This document shows positions 1 to 5,183 of a stretch of DNA of 5,183 bases, one piece after another. The notes under the pieces were generated by a model. The model ran no database searches. It worked only from the letters and a program-made list of their open reading frames with translations, and had not been told where the DNA came from. Made by a program: the position numbers and the translations under genes. Position 1 is the first letter of the stretch. Every line of letters begins with the position of its first letter. This DNA is from an uncultured Archangium sp. (GTDB lineage Bacteria > Myxococcota > Myxococcia > Myxococcales > Myxococcaceae): NCBI GenBank assembly GCA_937875615.1, contig CALNBU010000643.1, positions 1 through 5,183 of the forward strand. The letters run 5' to 3'.

Positions 1-223
1 CCAGGGCGTGCGCTACACCTCCCAGGCCTCCATGGCCAAGCTCTACGCCTCGGAGATGTCGCGGCGGGTGACCAACGAGGCGCTGCAGATCTTCGGCGGC
101 ATGGGCTACTCGAAGGAGATGGACGCCGAGCGCCACGTGCGCGACGCGCGCATCACCGAGATCTACGAGGGCACCTCTGAGATCCAGCGCATCGTCATCG
201 CCGCCCACCTGCTCAAGGAGTGA
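1..223 (+). CDS. Acyl-CoA dehydrogenase, C-terminal fragment (5' end outside window)
   Basis: This is the last ~73 codons of an acyl-CoA dehydrogenase, read in the frame that starts at base 2 and ending with TGA at 221-223. The family oxidises acyl-CoA to trans-2-enoyl-CoA with FAD and passes electrons to electron-transfer flavoprotein in the cytoplasm. The fragment shows the second ACAD signature (Q-I-F-G-G-M-G-Y, then the E-R-H-V-R-D region) and the segment IYEGTSEIQR, whose first Glu sits where the catalytic base lies in short- and medium-chain enzymes. The string RDARITEIYEGTSEIQR closely resembles the C-terminus of short-chain (butyryl) ACADs; isovaleryl-type enzymes lack Glu at this place. 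The exact substrate is not determinable. The GTG at base 8 is internal, not a start. The last codons (AAGGAG) double as the ribosome-binding site of the next gene, which suggests coupled translation. Confidence 0.93.
   Translation, partial: QGVRYTSQASMAKLYASEMSRRVTNEALQIFGGMGYSKEMDAERHVRDARITEIYEGTSEIQRIVIAAHLLKE
215..220 (+). promoter_or_regulatory. Shine-Dalgarno site deciding the start of the AgmX/PglI-domain gene
   Basis: AAGGAG lies in the final codons of the upstream ACAD, 5 nt before ATG 226. This spacing favours ATG 226 over the GTG at 220, which would overlap the Shine-Dalgarno sequence itself. Confidence 0.7.
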
Positions 224-225
224 AC

Positions 226-669
226 ATGCTCGTCGCCTTCGCCGTGTCGATGGTCCTCGCCGCTGATCCGCCGCCCGCGTCCTCGGAGACCATGAAGGGG
301 CTGGTCAAGGACGCCGTGACCACGCCGGATGGCGGCGACGGCCCAGACGTCTCGAAGCTCCCCTTCTCGCCGGAGTCGATCCGCATGGTGGTGGCGCACT
401 ACCAGCCGAGGATTCAGGGTTGCTACGAGGAGTACCTGGCGGGGGTGAAGGTGAAGAAGGCGCCGGAGGGCCGGCTGCTCACCAACTGGATCATCACCCC
501 GGACGGCATCGTGAAGTCAGCGAAGGTGAACAGGAAGGGCAGCGCGCTCAAAGATCCGGGGCTGCACGACTGCGTGGTGGCGGTCATCTCCACCATGAGC
601 TTCCCCAGGCCGTCCGACCAGAAGGACCAGCCCATCGAGTTCCCCTTCAACCTCAAGGCTGTGCACTGA
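226..669 (+). CDS. Small exported protein with AgmX/PglI-type C-terminal domain
   Basis: A 147-residue protein of unknown precise role. Residues 1-13 are a short hydrophobic stretch (MLVAFAVSMVLAA) followed by D-P-P-P, consistent with a signal peptide cleaved near residue 13, although no basic residues precede the core; a periplasmic location is inferred. After a Gly/Pro/Asp-rich linker (~25-45), residues ~48-145 match the AgmX/PglI C-terminal domain pattern: a helix leading into GCYEEY, a G-x-L-x-x-x-W-x-I-x-P-D-G strand pair, then HDCVVAVISTMSFPRP, and a final I-E-F-P-F segment. Cys66 and Cys116 are the conserved pair and may form a disulfide. In the family this TonB-C-like domain ends many myxobacterial envelope proteins, including gliding-motility proteins; here it stands almost alone. 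The gene is packed between two ACADs, with 2 nt separating the upstream stop from its ATG and 1 nt separating its stop from the next GTG. A GTG at 220 would add two residues and give a 4-nt overlap. Confidence 0.8.
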   Translation: MLVAFAVSMVLAADPPPASSETMKGLVKDAVTTPDGGDGPDVSKLPFSPESIRMVVAHYQPRIQGCYEEYLAGVKVKKAPEGRLLTNWIITPDGIVKSAKVNRKGSALKDPGLHDCVVAVISTMSFPRPSDQKDQPIEFPFNLKAVH

Positions 670-670
670 C

Positions 671-1816
671 GTGGACTTCGAGCTGTCAGAGACGCAGAGA
701 TTGATCCGCGACACCGCGCGGAAGTTCGCGACCGAGGTGGTGGCGCCGCGCGCGAGAGAGACCGACCGCCACGAGCGCTTCCCCGCGGAGGTCTACCGAC
801 AGATGGCGCAGCTGGGCCTGCTGGGGATCAACGTGCCCGCGGCGTATGGCGGCGCCGAGGCGGGCGTGGTGGCCTACTCGCTGGCGATGATGGAGATCTC
901 CGCCGCCTGCGCGTCGACGTCGGTGGGCATGGCGGTCACCAACATGGTGGCGGAGCTGGTGGTGGCGTTCGGCACCGACGCGCAGCGCGAGACCTTCGTG
1001 CCGCGCATCACCAGCGGCGAGGCCGTCGCCGGCGCCTTCGCGCTCTCCGAGCCACACGCGGGCTCGGATCCCGGCGCCGGGTACACCACCGCGCAGCGCA
1101 AGGGTGACCGGTGGGTGATCAACGGCACCAAGCAGTGGATCACCTCCGGCGCGCACGCCGGGGTGATTATCGTCTGGGCCCGCACCTCCAACGACGGCAA
1201 CAAGGGCCTCTCGTGCTTCATCGTCGAGGGCGGGACGCCCGGGCTGCACCTCGGGCGGGCCGAAGACAAGATGGGCCTCCGGGGCTCGAACACCGTGCCG
1301 CTCATCTTCGAGAACTGCGAGGTCCCCGAGGGCGCGTTGCTGGGCCGCCTGGGCGACGGCTTCAAGCTGGCCATGGTGGCGCTCGACGGAGGCCGGGTGG
1401 GCATCGCCTCGCAGGCGTGCGGAGTGGGGCGCGCCGCGGTGGAGGCGTCGGTGAAGTACGTCAAGGAGCGCCGGGCCTTCGGACAGCCCATCGGTGAGTT
1501 CCAGGCGCTCCGCTTCATGCTCGCCGACATGCACACCCAGCAGCAGACCGCCGAGCTGCTGACGCTCCGCGCCGCGTCGCGCAAGGAGCGGAAGCTCCCC
1601 TTCACGCGCGAGGCCTCGATGGCCAAGCTCTTCGCCTCGGAGATGTCGAACCGGGTGTGCGACAAGGCCGTCCAGCTCCACGGGGGCTACGGGTACATCG
1701 ACGAGTTCCCGGTGGAGCGCTACCTCCGGGACGCGCGGGTGCAGACCATCTACGAAGGAACCTCCGAGATTCAGCGGCTGGTCATCGCCCGGGAGCTCCT
1801 CAAGTCGTTGGGGTAG
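671..1816 (+). CDS. Acyl-CoA dehydrogenase, complete (short/medium-chain type)
   Basis: A 381-residue acyl-CoA dehydrogenase, the usual family length (~380), starting at GTG. It begins MDFELSETQRLIRDTARKFA, the normal ACAD N-terminus, which supports this start although the Shine-Dalgarno is weak (AAGG at 655-658, 12 nt away). Visible parts are the N-terminal helical domain (~1-115), the first signature ALSEPHAGSDPGA at 124-136 in the middle beta domain, and the C-terminal helical domain with RRAFGQPIGEFQ and the second signature Q335-D354. Glu362 in IYEGTSEIQR is the expected catalytic base, so the enzyme should be active and is not of the isovaleryl/long-chain type that places this Glu elsewhere. 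It would form FAD-containing tetramers feeding electron-transfer flavoprotein. Substrate chain length is not readable from sequence alone. It follows the AgmX/PglI-domain gene by 1 nt and is a paralogue of the ACAD at the left edge, so it likely shares an operon with both. Confidence 0.95.
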   Translation: MDFELSETQRLIRDTARKFATEVVAPRARETDRHERFPAEVYRQMAQLGLLGINVPAAYGGAEAGVVAYSLAMMEISAACASTSVGMAVTNMVAELVVAFGTDAQRETFVPRITSGEAVAGAFALSEPHAGSDPGAGYTTAQRKGDRWVINGTKQWITSGAHAGVIIVWARTSNDGNKGLSCFIVEGGTPGLHLGRAEDKMGLRGSNTVPLIFENCEVPEGALLGRLGDGFKLAMVALDGGRVGIASQACGVGRAAVEASVKYVKERRAFGQPIGEFQALRFMLADMHTQQQTAELLTLRAASRKERKLPFTREASMAKLFASEMSNRVCDKAVQLHGGYGYIDEFPVERYLRDARVQTIYEGTSEIQRLVIARELLKSLG

Positions 1817-1869
1817 ACGTTCGCGGCTGGGGGGCAAAACGAGAGCCATGAAAATGTTCTGTCGATTTG

Positions 1870-1888
1870 CACTACCGGCGGCGTAGTG
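1870..1888. repeat. Inverted repeat CACTAC-N7-GTAGTG
   Basis: There is a perfect 6-bp inverted repeat, CACTAC (1870-1875) and GTAGTG (1883-1888), around a 7-nt centre CGGCGGC. It overlaps the first TTGCAC hexamer. It could be a dimeric repressor site or a small RNA hairpin; no T-run follows, so it does not look like an intrinsic terminator for the ACAD operon. A 6-bp arm can arise by chance. Confidence 0.35.
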
Positions 1889-1923
1889 ACTGGTTAGTTG
1901 CACCTTTCGACTGTCATCCAAGT

Positions 1924-1927
1924 GGAG
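1924..1927 (+). promoter_or_regulatory. Shine-Dalgarno core supporting the KAS III start at GTG 1934
   Basis: GGAG is placed 6 nt before GTG 1934. No comparable purine-rich site lies a suitable distance upstream of the alternative TTG at 1898, so the shorter reading is preferred. Confidence 0.55.
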
Positions 1928-1933
1928 TCTTCC

Positions 1934-2905
1934 GTGCTGCATCTTCATGCGATTGGGCACTTTCACCCGCCGCAGATCATCGACAACGCCTTCCTCGAGT
2001 CATTGGACATCGGCACCAATGACACGTGGATTCTCGAGCGCGTAGGCATCCACAGCCGCCACACGGTGCTGCCGCTCGACTACATCCGGAGCACGAAGAA
2101 CCGCGACGTGCGGGCCGCCATGGAGGCGGCGACCATGAGCAACGCGCAGACGGGCGCGGAGGCGGGGCGCATGGCGCTGGCGCGCGCCGGCCTGAAGGCG
2201 AGCGACATCGGCATGGTGCTCTCCGGGTGCTGCTCGCCCGACGAGTGCATCCCGGCGGAGGCCAACCGGGTGGCGGAGCAACTGGACATCGACGGCCCCG
2301 CGCTCGACGTGTCCTCGGCGTGCTCCAGCTTCGCCAGTCAGCTGTACTTCATCGAGGCCATGCGCCCGGAGAAGCTGCCGGACTTCATCATGCTGGTGAA
2401 CCCGGAGAACTCCACCCGGGTGGTGGACTACGGCGACAGGAGCTCCTGCGTGCTCTGGGGCGACTGCTCCACGGCCACCATCGTCTCGCCGCGCGTCCCC
2501 GGGAAGTGGCGGATCTCCCGCACCTACCTCAAGGGAGACCCGTCGGGCGCGGACAAGGTGAAGGTGCCCCGCATTGGCCACTTCACCCAGCAGGGCGCGG
2601 AGGTGCAGAAGTTCGCGGTCAAGCGCACCACCGAGCTCTACGAGGCGCTCAGCGAGGGGCTCGTGGAGCGGCCCTCGTTCATCGGGCACCAGGCGAACCT
2701 GCGGATGCTGGAGGCCGTCGCGCGCCGCTGTGAGGTGCCGGCGGAGAAACACTTCTACAACGTCGACCGGCGCGGCAACGTCGGCGCCTCGGGCGCGCCG
2801 TCGGTGCTGAGCGAGCACTGGGACTCCCCGGCGTTGGGCGAGCGGCTGGCGCTGGGCGTGGTGGGCTCGGAGTTGACCTGGTCCGGGGCGCTCTTCGAGC
2901 GGTGA
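1934..2905 (+). CDS. Ketoacyl-ACP synthase III-type (FabH-like) condensing enzyme
   Basis: A 323-residue thiolase-fold enzyme, close to E. coli FabH (317). KAS III enzymes join an acyl-CoA starter to malonyl-ACP, or in relatives carry out other acyl transfers. The catalytic triad is complete: Cys130 in DVSSACSSF, His252 in IGHQAN, and Asn282 in GNVGASGAPS, with the same 30-residue His-Asn spacing as E. coli FabH. The N-terminus shows the family segment D-T-W-I-L-E-R-V-G-I-H-S-R, and VDYGDRSSCVLWGD matches the conserved D-R-x-x-x-V-L-x-G-D region. The Cys loop reads S-S-A-C-S-S-F rather than the A-A-C-A-G-F common in housekeeping FabH, and GDCSTA replaces GDGAGA, so this may be a specialised paralogue; the starter unit is unknown. 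The start is set at GTG 1934 by its Shine-Dalgarno site and by homology beginning at LHLHAIGHFHP; TTG 1898 would add 12 residues. There are no fab or acyl-carrier genes beside it, and it appears to be transcribed alone. Confidence 0.88.
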   Translation: MLHLHAIGHFHPPQIIDNAFLESLDIGTNDTWILERVGIHSRHTVLPLDYIRSTKNRDVRAAMEAATMSNAQTGAEAGRMALARAGLKASDIGMVLSGCCSPDECIPAEANRVAEQLDIDGPALDVSSACSSFASQLYFIEAMRPEKLPDFIMLVNPENSTRVVDYGDRSSCVLWGDCSTATIVSPRVPGKWRISRTYLKGDPSGADKVKVPRIGHFTQQGAEVQKFAVKRTTELYEALSEGLVERPSFIGHQANLRMLEAVARRCEVPAEKHFYNVDRRGNVGASGAPSVLSEHWDSPALGERLALGVVGSELTWSGALFER

Positions 2906-2947
2906 GGGCGCCCGCTACTTCTTGAGGCACGGCGGCGCGATTGCTGT

Positions 2948-2953
2948 AAGAGG
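2948..2953 (+). promoter_or_regulatory. Ribosome-binding site of glyQ
   Basis: AAGAGG lies 9 nt before ATG 2963, in the 57-bp gap after the KAS III gene. It supports this ATG as the start. Confidence 0.5.
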
Positions 2954-2962
2954 CGGCGCGTC

Positions 2963-3949
2963 ATGTACTTTCAGGACCTTCTCCTGACGCTGCAGAACCA
3001 CTGGGCGAAGCTCGGCTGCATCGTCACCCAGGGCTATGATCTCGAGGTGGGCGCCGGCACCATGGCGCCGATGACCTTCCTCCGTGCGCTCGGGCCCGAG
3101 CCATGGAACGTGGCCTACGTGCAGCCCTCGCGGCGCCCGGCCGACGGCCGCTTCGGAGAGAACCCCAACCGGCTGTTCCAGCACCACCAGTTCCAGGTGT
3201 TGCTCAAGCCCGCGCCCAAGAACGTGCAGGAACTCTACCTCGACTCCATCCGCGCCTTCGGCATCGACCCGATGTCGCACGACATCCGCTTCGTGGAGGA
3301 CGACTGGGAGTCGCCGACCCTGGGCGCCTCGGGCCTCGGCTGGGAGGTGTGGTGCGACGGGATGGAGATCACCCAGTTCACCTACTTCCAGAAGTGCGGC
3401 GGCTTCGACTGCAAGCCGGTGGCGGCGGAGCTGACCTACGGCCTCGAGCGCATCGCCATGTACCTCCAGGGCGTGGAGAACGTGTACGACCTGGAGTGGG
3501 TCAAGGGCGTGAAGTACGGCGAGATCTTCCACCGGAACGAGGTGGAGATGTCGGAGTACGCGCTGCACGAGTCCGACGCGGAGCAGCTGGAGATGCTCTT
3601 CCGCAGCTACGAAGCAGAGTGCAAGCGCCTCATCGTGGAGAAGGGCCTGCCGCTGCCCGCCTACGACTACGCGCTCAAGTGCAGCCACGCCTTCAACCTC
3701 CTCGACGCGCGCGGCGCCATCTCGGTGACCGATCGCGCGGGCTACATCAAGCGGGTGCGCGACAACGCGGCGCTCTGCGCGGAGGGCTACCTCAAGGTCC
3801 GTCAGAAGCTGGGCTGGCCGCTGTGCAAGACCGGATGGACGGTGGGCGAGCAACTGCCCAGGCACGAGGGCAAGGCGGCCTCCGACTGGTGGCAGACGGT
3901 GTCCTTCGAGAAGAAGGAAGAGAAGAAGAAGGAGGCCTCCCGTGGTTGA
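2963..3949 (+). CDS. glyQ: Glycine--tRNA ligase alpha subunit
   Basis: The 328-residue alpha subunit of the bacterial alpha2beta2 glycyl-tRNA synthetase, a class II enzyme. The alpha chain holds the catalytic site that makes glycyl-adenylate and charges tRNA-Gly in the cytoplasm. Strongly conserved blocks are visible in order: LTLQNHWAKLGC, EVGAGTMAPMTFLRALGPEP, AYVQPSRRPADGRFGENPNR, HDIRFVEDDWESPTLGA, GLGWEVWCDGMEITQFTYFQ, motif 3 in TYGLERIAMY (Arg163), and HAFNLLDARGAISVTDR. The ATG start begins at the normal family N-terminus, about five residues shorter than E. coli. The family core ends near Cys288 (E. coli GlyQ, 303 residues, ends just after the matching Cys), so about 40 extra residues follow, with a DWWQTVSF patch and a Lys/Glu-rich tail EKKEEKKKEASRG. 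The last codons overlap the glyS start by 8 bp and encode its ribosome-binding site, so the subunits are probably made in step. Confidence 0.98.
   Translation: MYFQDLLLTLQNHWAKLGCIVTQGYDLEVGAGTMAPMTFLRALGPEPWNVAYVQPSRRPADGRFGENPNRLFQHHQFQVLLKPAPKNVQELYLDSIRAFGIDPMSHDIRFVEDDWESPTLGASGLGWEVWCDGMEITQFTYFQKCGGFDCKPVAAELTYGLERIAMYLQGVENVYDLEWVKGVKYGEIFHRNEVEMSEYALHESDAEQLEMLFRSYEAECKRLIVEKGLPLPAYDYALKCSHAFNLLDARGAISVTDRAGYIKRVRDNAALCAEGYLKVRQKLGWPLCKTGWTVGEQLPRHEGKAASDWWQTVSFEKKEEKKKEASRG
3929..3935 (+). promoter_or_regulatory. Strong Shine-Dalgarno of glyS inside the glyQ tail, within a palindrome
   Basis: AAGGAGG, a full match to the anti-Shine-Dalgarno core, sits 6 nt before the GTG start of glyS. 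GGAGG is followed at once by CCTCC, making the perfect 10-bp palindrome GGAGGCCTCC at 3931-3940. The site decides the GTG at 3942 as the glyS start. Confidence 0.8.
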
Positions 3950-5183
3950 GCTGCTGCTGGAGCTCGGCACCGAGGAGCTGCCGGCGCGCTTCGTGACGCC
4001 GGCCCTCGAGGACATCGAGCGCAACTTCCGCGAGCAGGCCGCGGCGCTCAACATCCGCCACGGAGAGGTGCGCCGCTTCGGCACGCCGAGGCGTCTGGCC
4101 ATTCTGGTGGCGGGCGTGGTCGAGAAGACCGACGACGTGGTCAAGGACGTGCAGGGGCCTTCGGTGCGCGCGGCCTTCGAGGCCGATGGCGTCACCCCCA
4201 AGACGCCAGCCATCAAGTTCGCGGAGGGGCTCGGACTGAAGGTGGAGCAGCTCAAGCGGGTCACCACGCCGAAGGGCGAGTACCTGGCGGCCACCGTGGA
4301 AGAGAAGGGCCGCCGCGTCTTCGAGCTGCTGCCCGAGGTGCTGAACGTCTGCCTGCGGAAGATCAACTTCGCCAAGCAGATGCGCTGGGGTGACGTGGAG
4401 CAGGGCTTCGGGCGTCCGCTCCAGTGGATCGTCGCGCTGCTGGGCGGCGAGGTGGTGCCGCTCGTCTACTCCGACGTCAAGAGCGACCGGCAGACGCGCG
4501 GCCACCGCTTCCTCTCGCCGGGGGCCATCACGCTCGCCGCGGCCGGCGACTACGAGGCGGCGCTGGAGCGGGCGCAGGTGGTGGCGGATCTCGACAAGCG
4601 CCGCGCGCTGTTGACGACGCGCATCGCCGAGGCCGCCAGGCGCGCCGGCGGCCAGGTCCTCGAAGACGAGGCGCTGGTGGAGCAGGTGTTGAACCTGGTG
4701 GAGCTGCCCTGCCCGGTGGTGGGCACCTTCGAGGCGCGGCACCTCGACCTGCCGCCAGAGGTGCTGGTGCAGGAGATGAAGAGCCACCAGCGCTACTTCT
4801 CGCTGGTGGACGGCGCCGGGAAGGTGCTCCCGCGCTTCATCGCGGTGTCCAACACGCCGGTGCGAGACGAGCAGCTCTCGGTGAAGGGGTACGAGCGCGT
4901 GCTCCGCGCCCGCCTCACCGACGGCCGGTTCTTCTTCGACGAAGACCGCCGCTCGACGCTGGCCGATCGGCTTCCGAAGCTGGCCCGGCGCTCGTGGATC
5001 GACAGGCTCGGCTCCATGGCCGAGAAGAGCGACCGCATCCGGGCGCTGGCGGTGTGGTTCGCGAAGCACACCGGCCACGACGCGGCGCTGGCGACGGTGG
5101 AGCGCGCGGCCACCCTCTGCAAGGCCGACCTCAACACCGGCATGGTGGGGGAGTTCCCCGAGCTGCAGGGCGTGATGGGCCGG
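3942..5183 (+). CDS. glyS: Glycine--tRNA ligase beta subunit, N-terminal part (3' end outside window)
   Basis: The first 414 codons of the glycyl-tRNA synthetase beta subunit, open to the right edge; the family is normally about 690-700 residues, so roughly 60% is present. The beta chain binds tRNA-Gly and pairs with the alpha subunit encoded just upstream. Conserved blocks are the N-terminal ELLLELGTEELPAR (~3-16), FGTPRRLAI, KGEYLAA, MRWGD (147-151), DRQTRGHRF, LVELPCPVVG, MKSHQRYFSL (from ~279), RARLTDGRFFFDED (322-335), and finally LCKADLNTGMVGEFPELQGVMG at the window end, the last two blocks leading into and forming the HD-like region. The C-terminal anticodon-binding (DALR-like) domain is beyond the edge. 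The start is GTG 3942, 8 bp inside glyQ, with an ideal Shine-Dalgarno, so coupled translation is likely. No frameshift or odd residue was seen. Confidence 0.97.
   Translation, partial: MVELLLELGTEELPARFVTPALEDIERNFREQAAALNIRHGEVRRFGTPRRLAILVAGVVEKTDDVVKDVQGPSVRAAFEADGVTPKTPAIKFAEGLGLKVEQLKRVTTPKGEYLAATVEEKGRRVFELLPEVLNVCLRKINFAKQMRWGDVEQGFGRPLQWIVALLGGEVVPLVYSDVKSDRQTRGHRFLSPGAITLAAAGDYEAALERAQVVADLDKRRALLTTRIAEAARRAGGQVLEDEALVEQVLNLVELPCPVVGTFEARHLDLPPEVLVQEMKSHQRYFSLVDGAGKVLPRFIAVSNTPVRDEQLSVKGYERVLRARLTDGRFFFDEDRRSTLADRLPKLARRSWIDRLGSMAEKSDRIRALAVWFAKHTGHDAALATVERAATLCKADLNTGMVGEFPELQGVMGR

Larger units (their letters stand above)
1817..1933 (+). promoter_or_regulatory. AT-richer leader, candidate promoter/operator region of the KAS III-like gene
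   Basis: This is the longest non-coding stretch in the window. A hand count gives about 51% GC for 1851-1940, clearly below the flanking genes. It contains two TTGCAC hexamers (1867-1872 and 1898-1903, 31 bp apart, close to three helical turns) and a 6-bp inverted repeat. TTGCAC resembles a sigma-70 -35 box, but no convincing -10 box lies 16-19 bp downstream of either copy, and the GG/GC spacing of a sigma-54 promoter is not met. A promoter here is inferred from position, length and base composition only. Confidence 0.35.

Noticed and set aside
1848..1886. Possible 12-codon leader peptide (MKMFCRFALPAA) upstream of the KAS III gene
   Set aside because: It starts with ATG, but there is no clear Shine-Dalgarno, no run of regulatory codons and no attenuator hairpin pair; such short frames occur by chance.
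686..1966. Long minus-strand open frame (~426 codons) opposite the complete ACAD
   Set aside because: The + strand has a full ACAD with both family signatures; the antisense translation is low-complexity Arg/His/Gly/Leu-rich, typical of mirror frames in high-GC DNA.
2906..2913. GGGCGCCC palindrome after the KAS III stop as a terminator
   Set aside because: It is only an 8-bp palindrome without a loop or following T-run; expected by chance in GC-rich DNA.
2922..2950. TTGAGG-N17-TGTAAG as a sigma-70-like promoter for glyQ
   Set aside because: Four of six bases match in each box with ideal spacing, but transcription would then start near 2957, after the ribosome-binding site at 2948-2953, so both cannot work together. 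Kept only as a weak possibility.
2915..4375. Long minus-strand open frame (~486 codons) opposite glyQ and glyS
   Set aside because: It lies opposite two strongly conserved genes and shows Ser/Arg- then Leu/Val/His-rich composition with no recognisable domain.
3792..5078. Minus-strand open frame (~428 codons) opposite glyS
   Set aside because: It is the mirror frame of the conserved glyS coding sequence with Arg/His/Leu-rich composition and no family motif.
1..5183. tRNA/rRNA genes, CRISPR arrays, insertion sequences or a novel defence or biosynthetic cluster
   Set aside because: No cloverleaf, regular repeat array, transposase or terminal inverted repeat was seen; almost all of the window is accounted for by recognisable metabolic and translation genes.

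Overview
The window is a high-GC (about two-thirds GC by eye) bacterial chromosomal segment with all genes on the + strand, tightly packed. The strongest taxonomic hint is a small exported protein with the AgmX/PglI-type C-terminal domain, a family known mainly from Myxococcota. The split glyQ/glyS glycyl-tRNA synthetase and the frequent GTG starts fit a myxobacterium (Myxococcales-like). This assignment is an inference, not proof.

Layout. Positions 1-223 hold the C-terminal end of an acyl-CoA dehydrogenase (ACAD) cut by the window edge. It is followed without a gap by a small exported AgmX/PglI-domain protein (226-669) and then a complete second ACAD (671-1816). These three genes overlap or abut and look like one operon. 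An AT-richer leader of about 117 bp (1817-1933) carries an inverted repeat and two TTGCAC copies. It precedes a stand-alone ketoacyl-ACP synthase III-type gene (1934-2905) with an intact Cys-His-Asn triad. After a 57-bp gap comes glyQ (2963-3949), overlapped by 8 bp by glyS (3942 to the right edge, incomplete).

How the genes fit together. The two ACADs each catalyse a flavin-dependent alpha,beta-dehydrogenation of acyl-CoA, so the left half points to fatty-acid or branched-chain acyl-CoA breakdown. The KAS III-like enzyme could use an acyl-CoA as starter for chain building; any metabolic link with the ACADs is only positional. glyQ and glyS encode the alpha and beta subunits of the tetrameric bacterial glycyl-tRNA synthetase and are translationally coupled.

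Most of the window is ordinary housekeeping and lipid metabolism. I do not see a new defence, mobile or biosynthetic system. The points most worth a second look are the exported AgmX/PglI-domain protein wedged between two cytoplasmic dehydrogenases, the unexplained leader of the KAS III gene, and the palindromic ribosome-binding site and extended GlyQ tail at the glyQ/glyS junction. No tRNA, rRNA, CRISPR or insertion sequence was seen.
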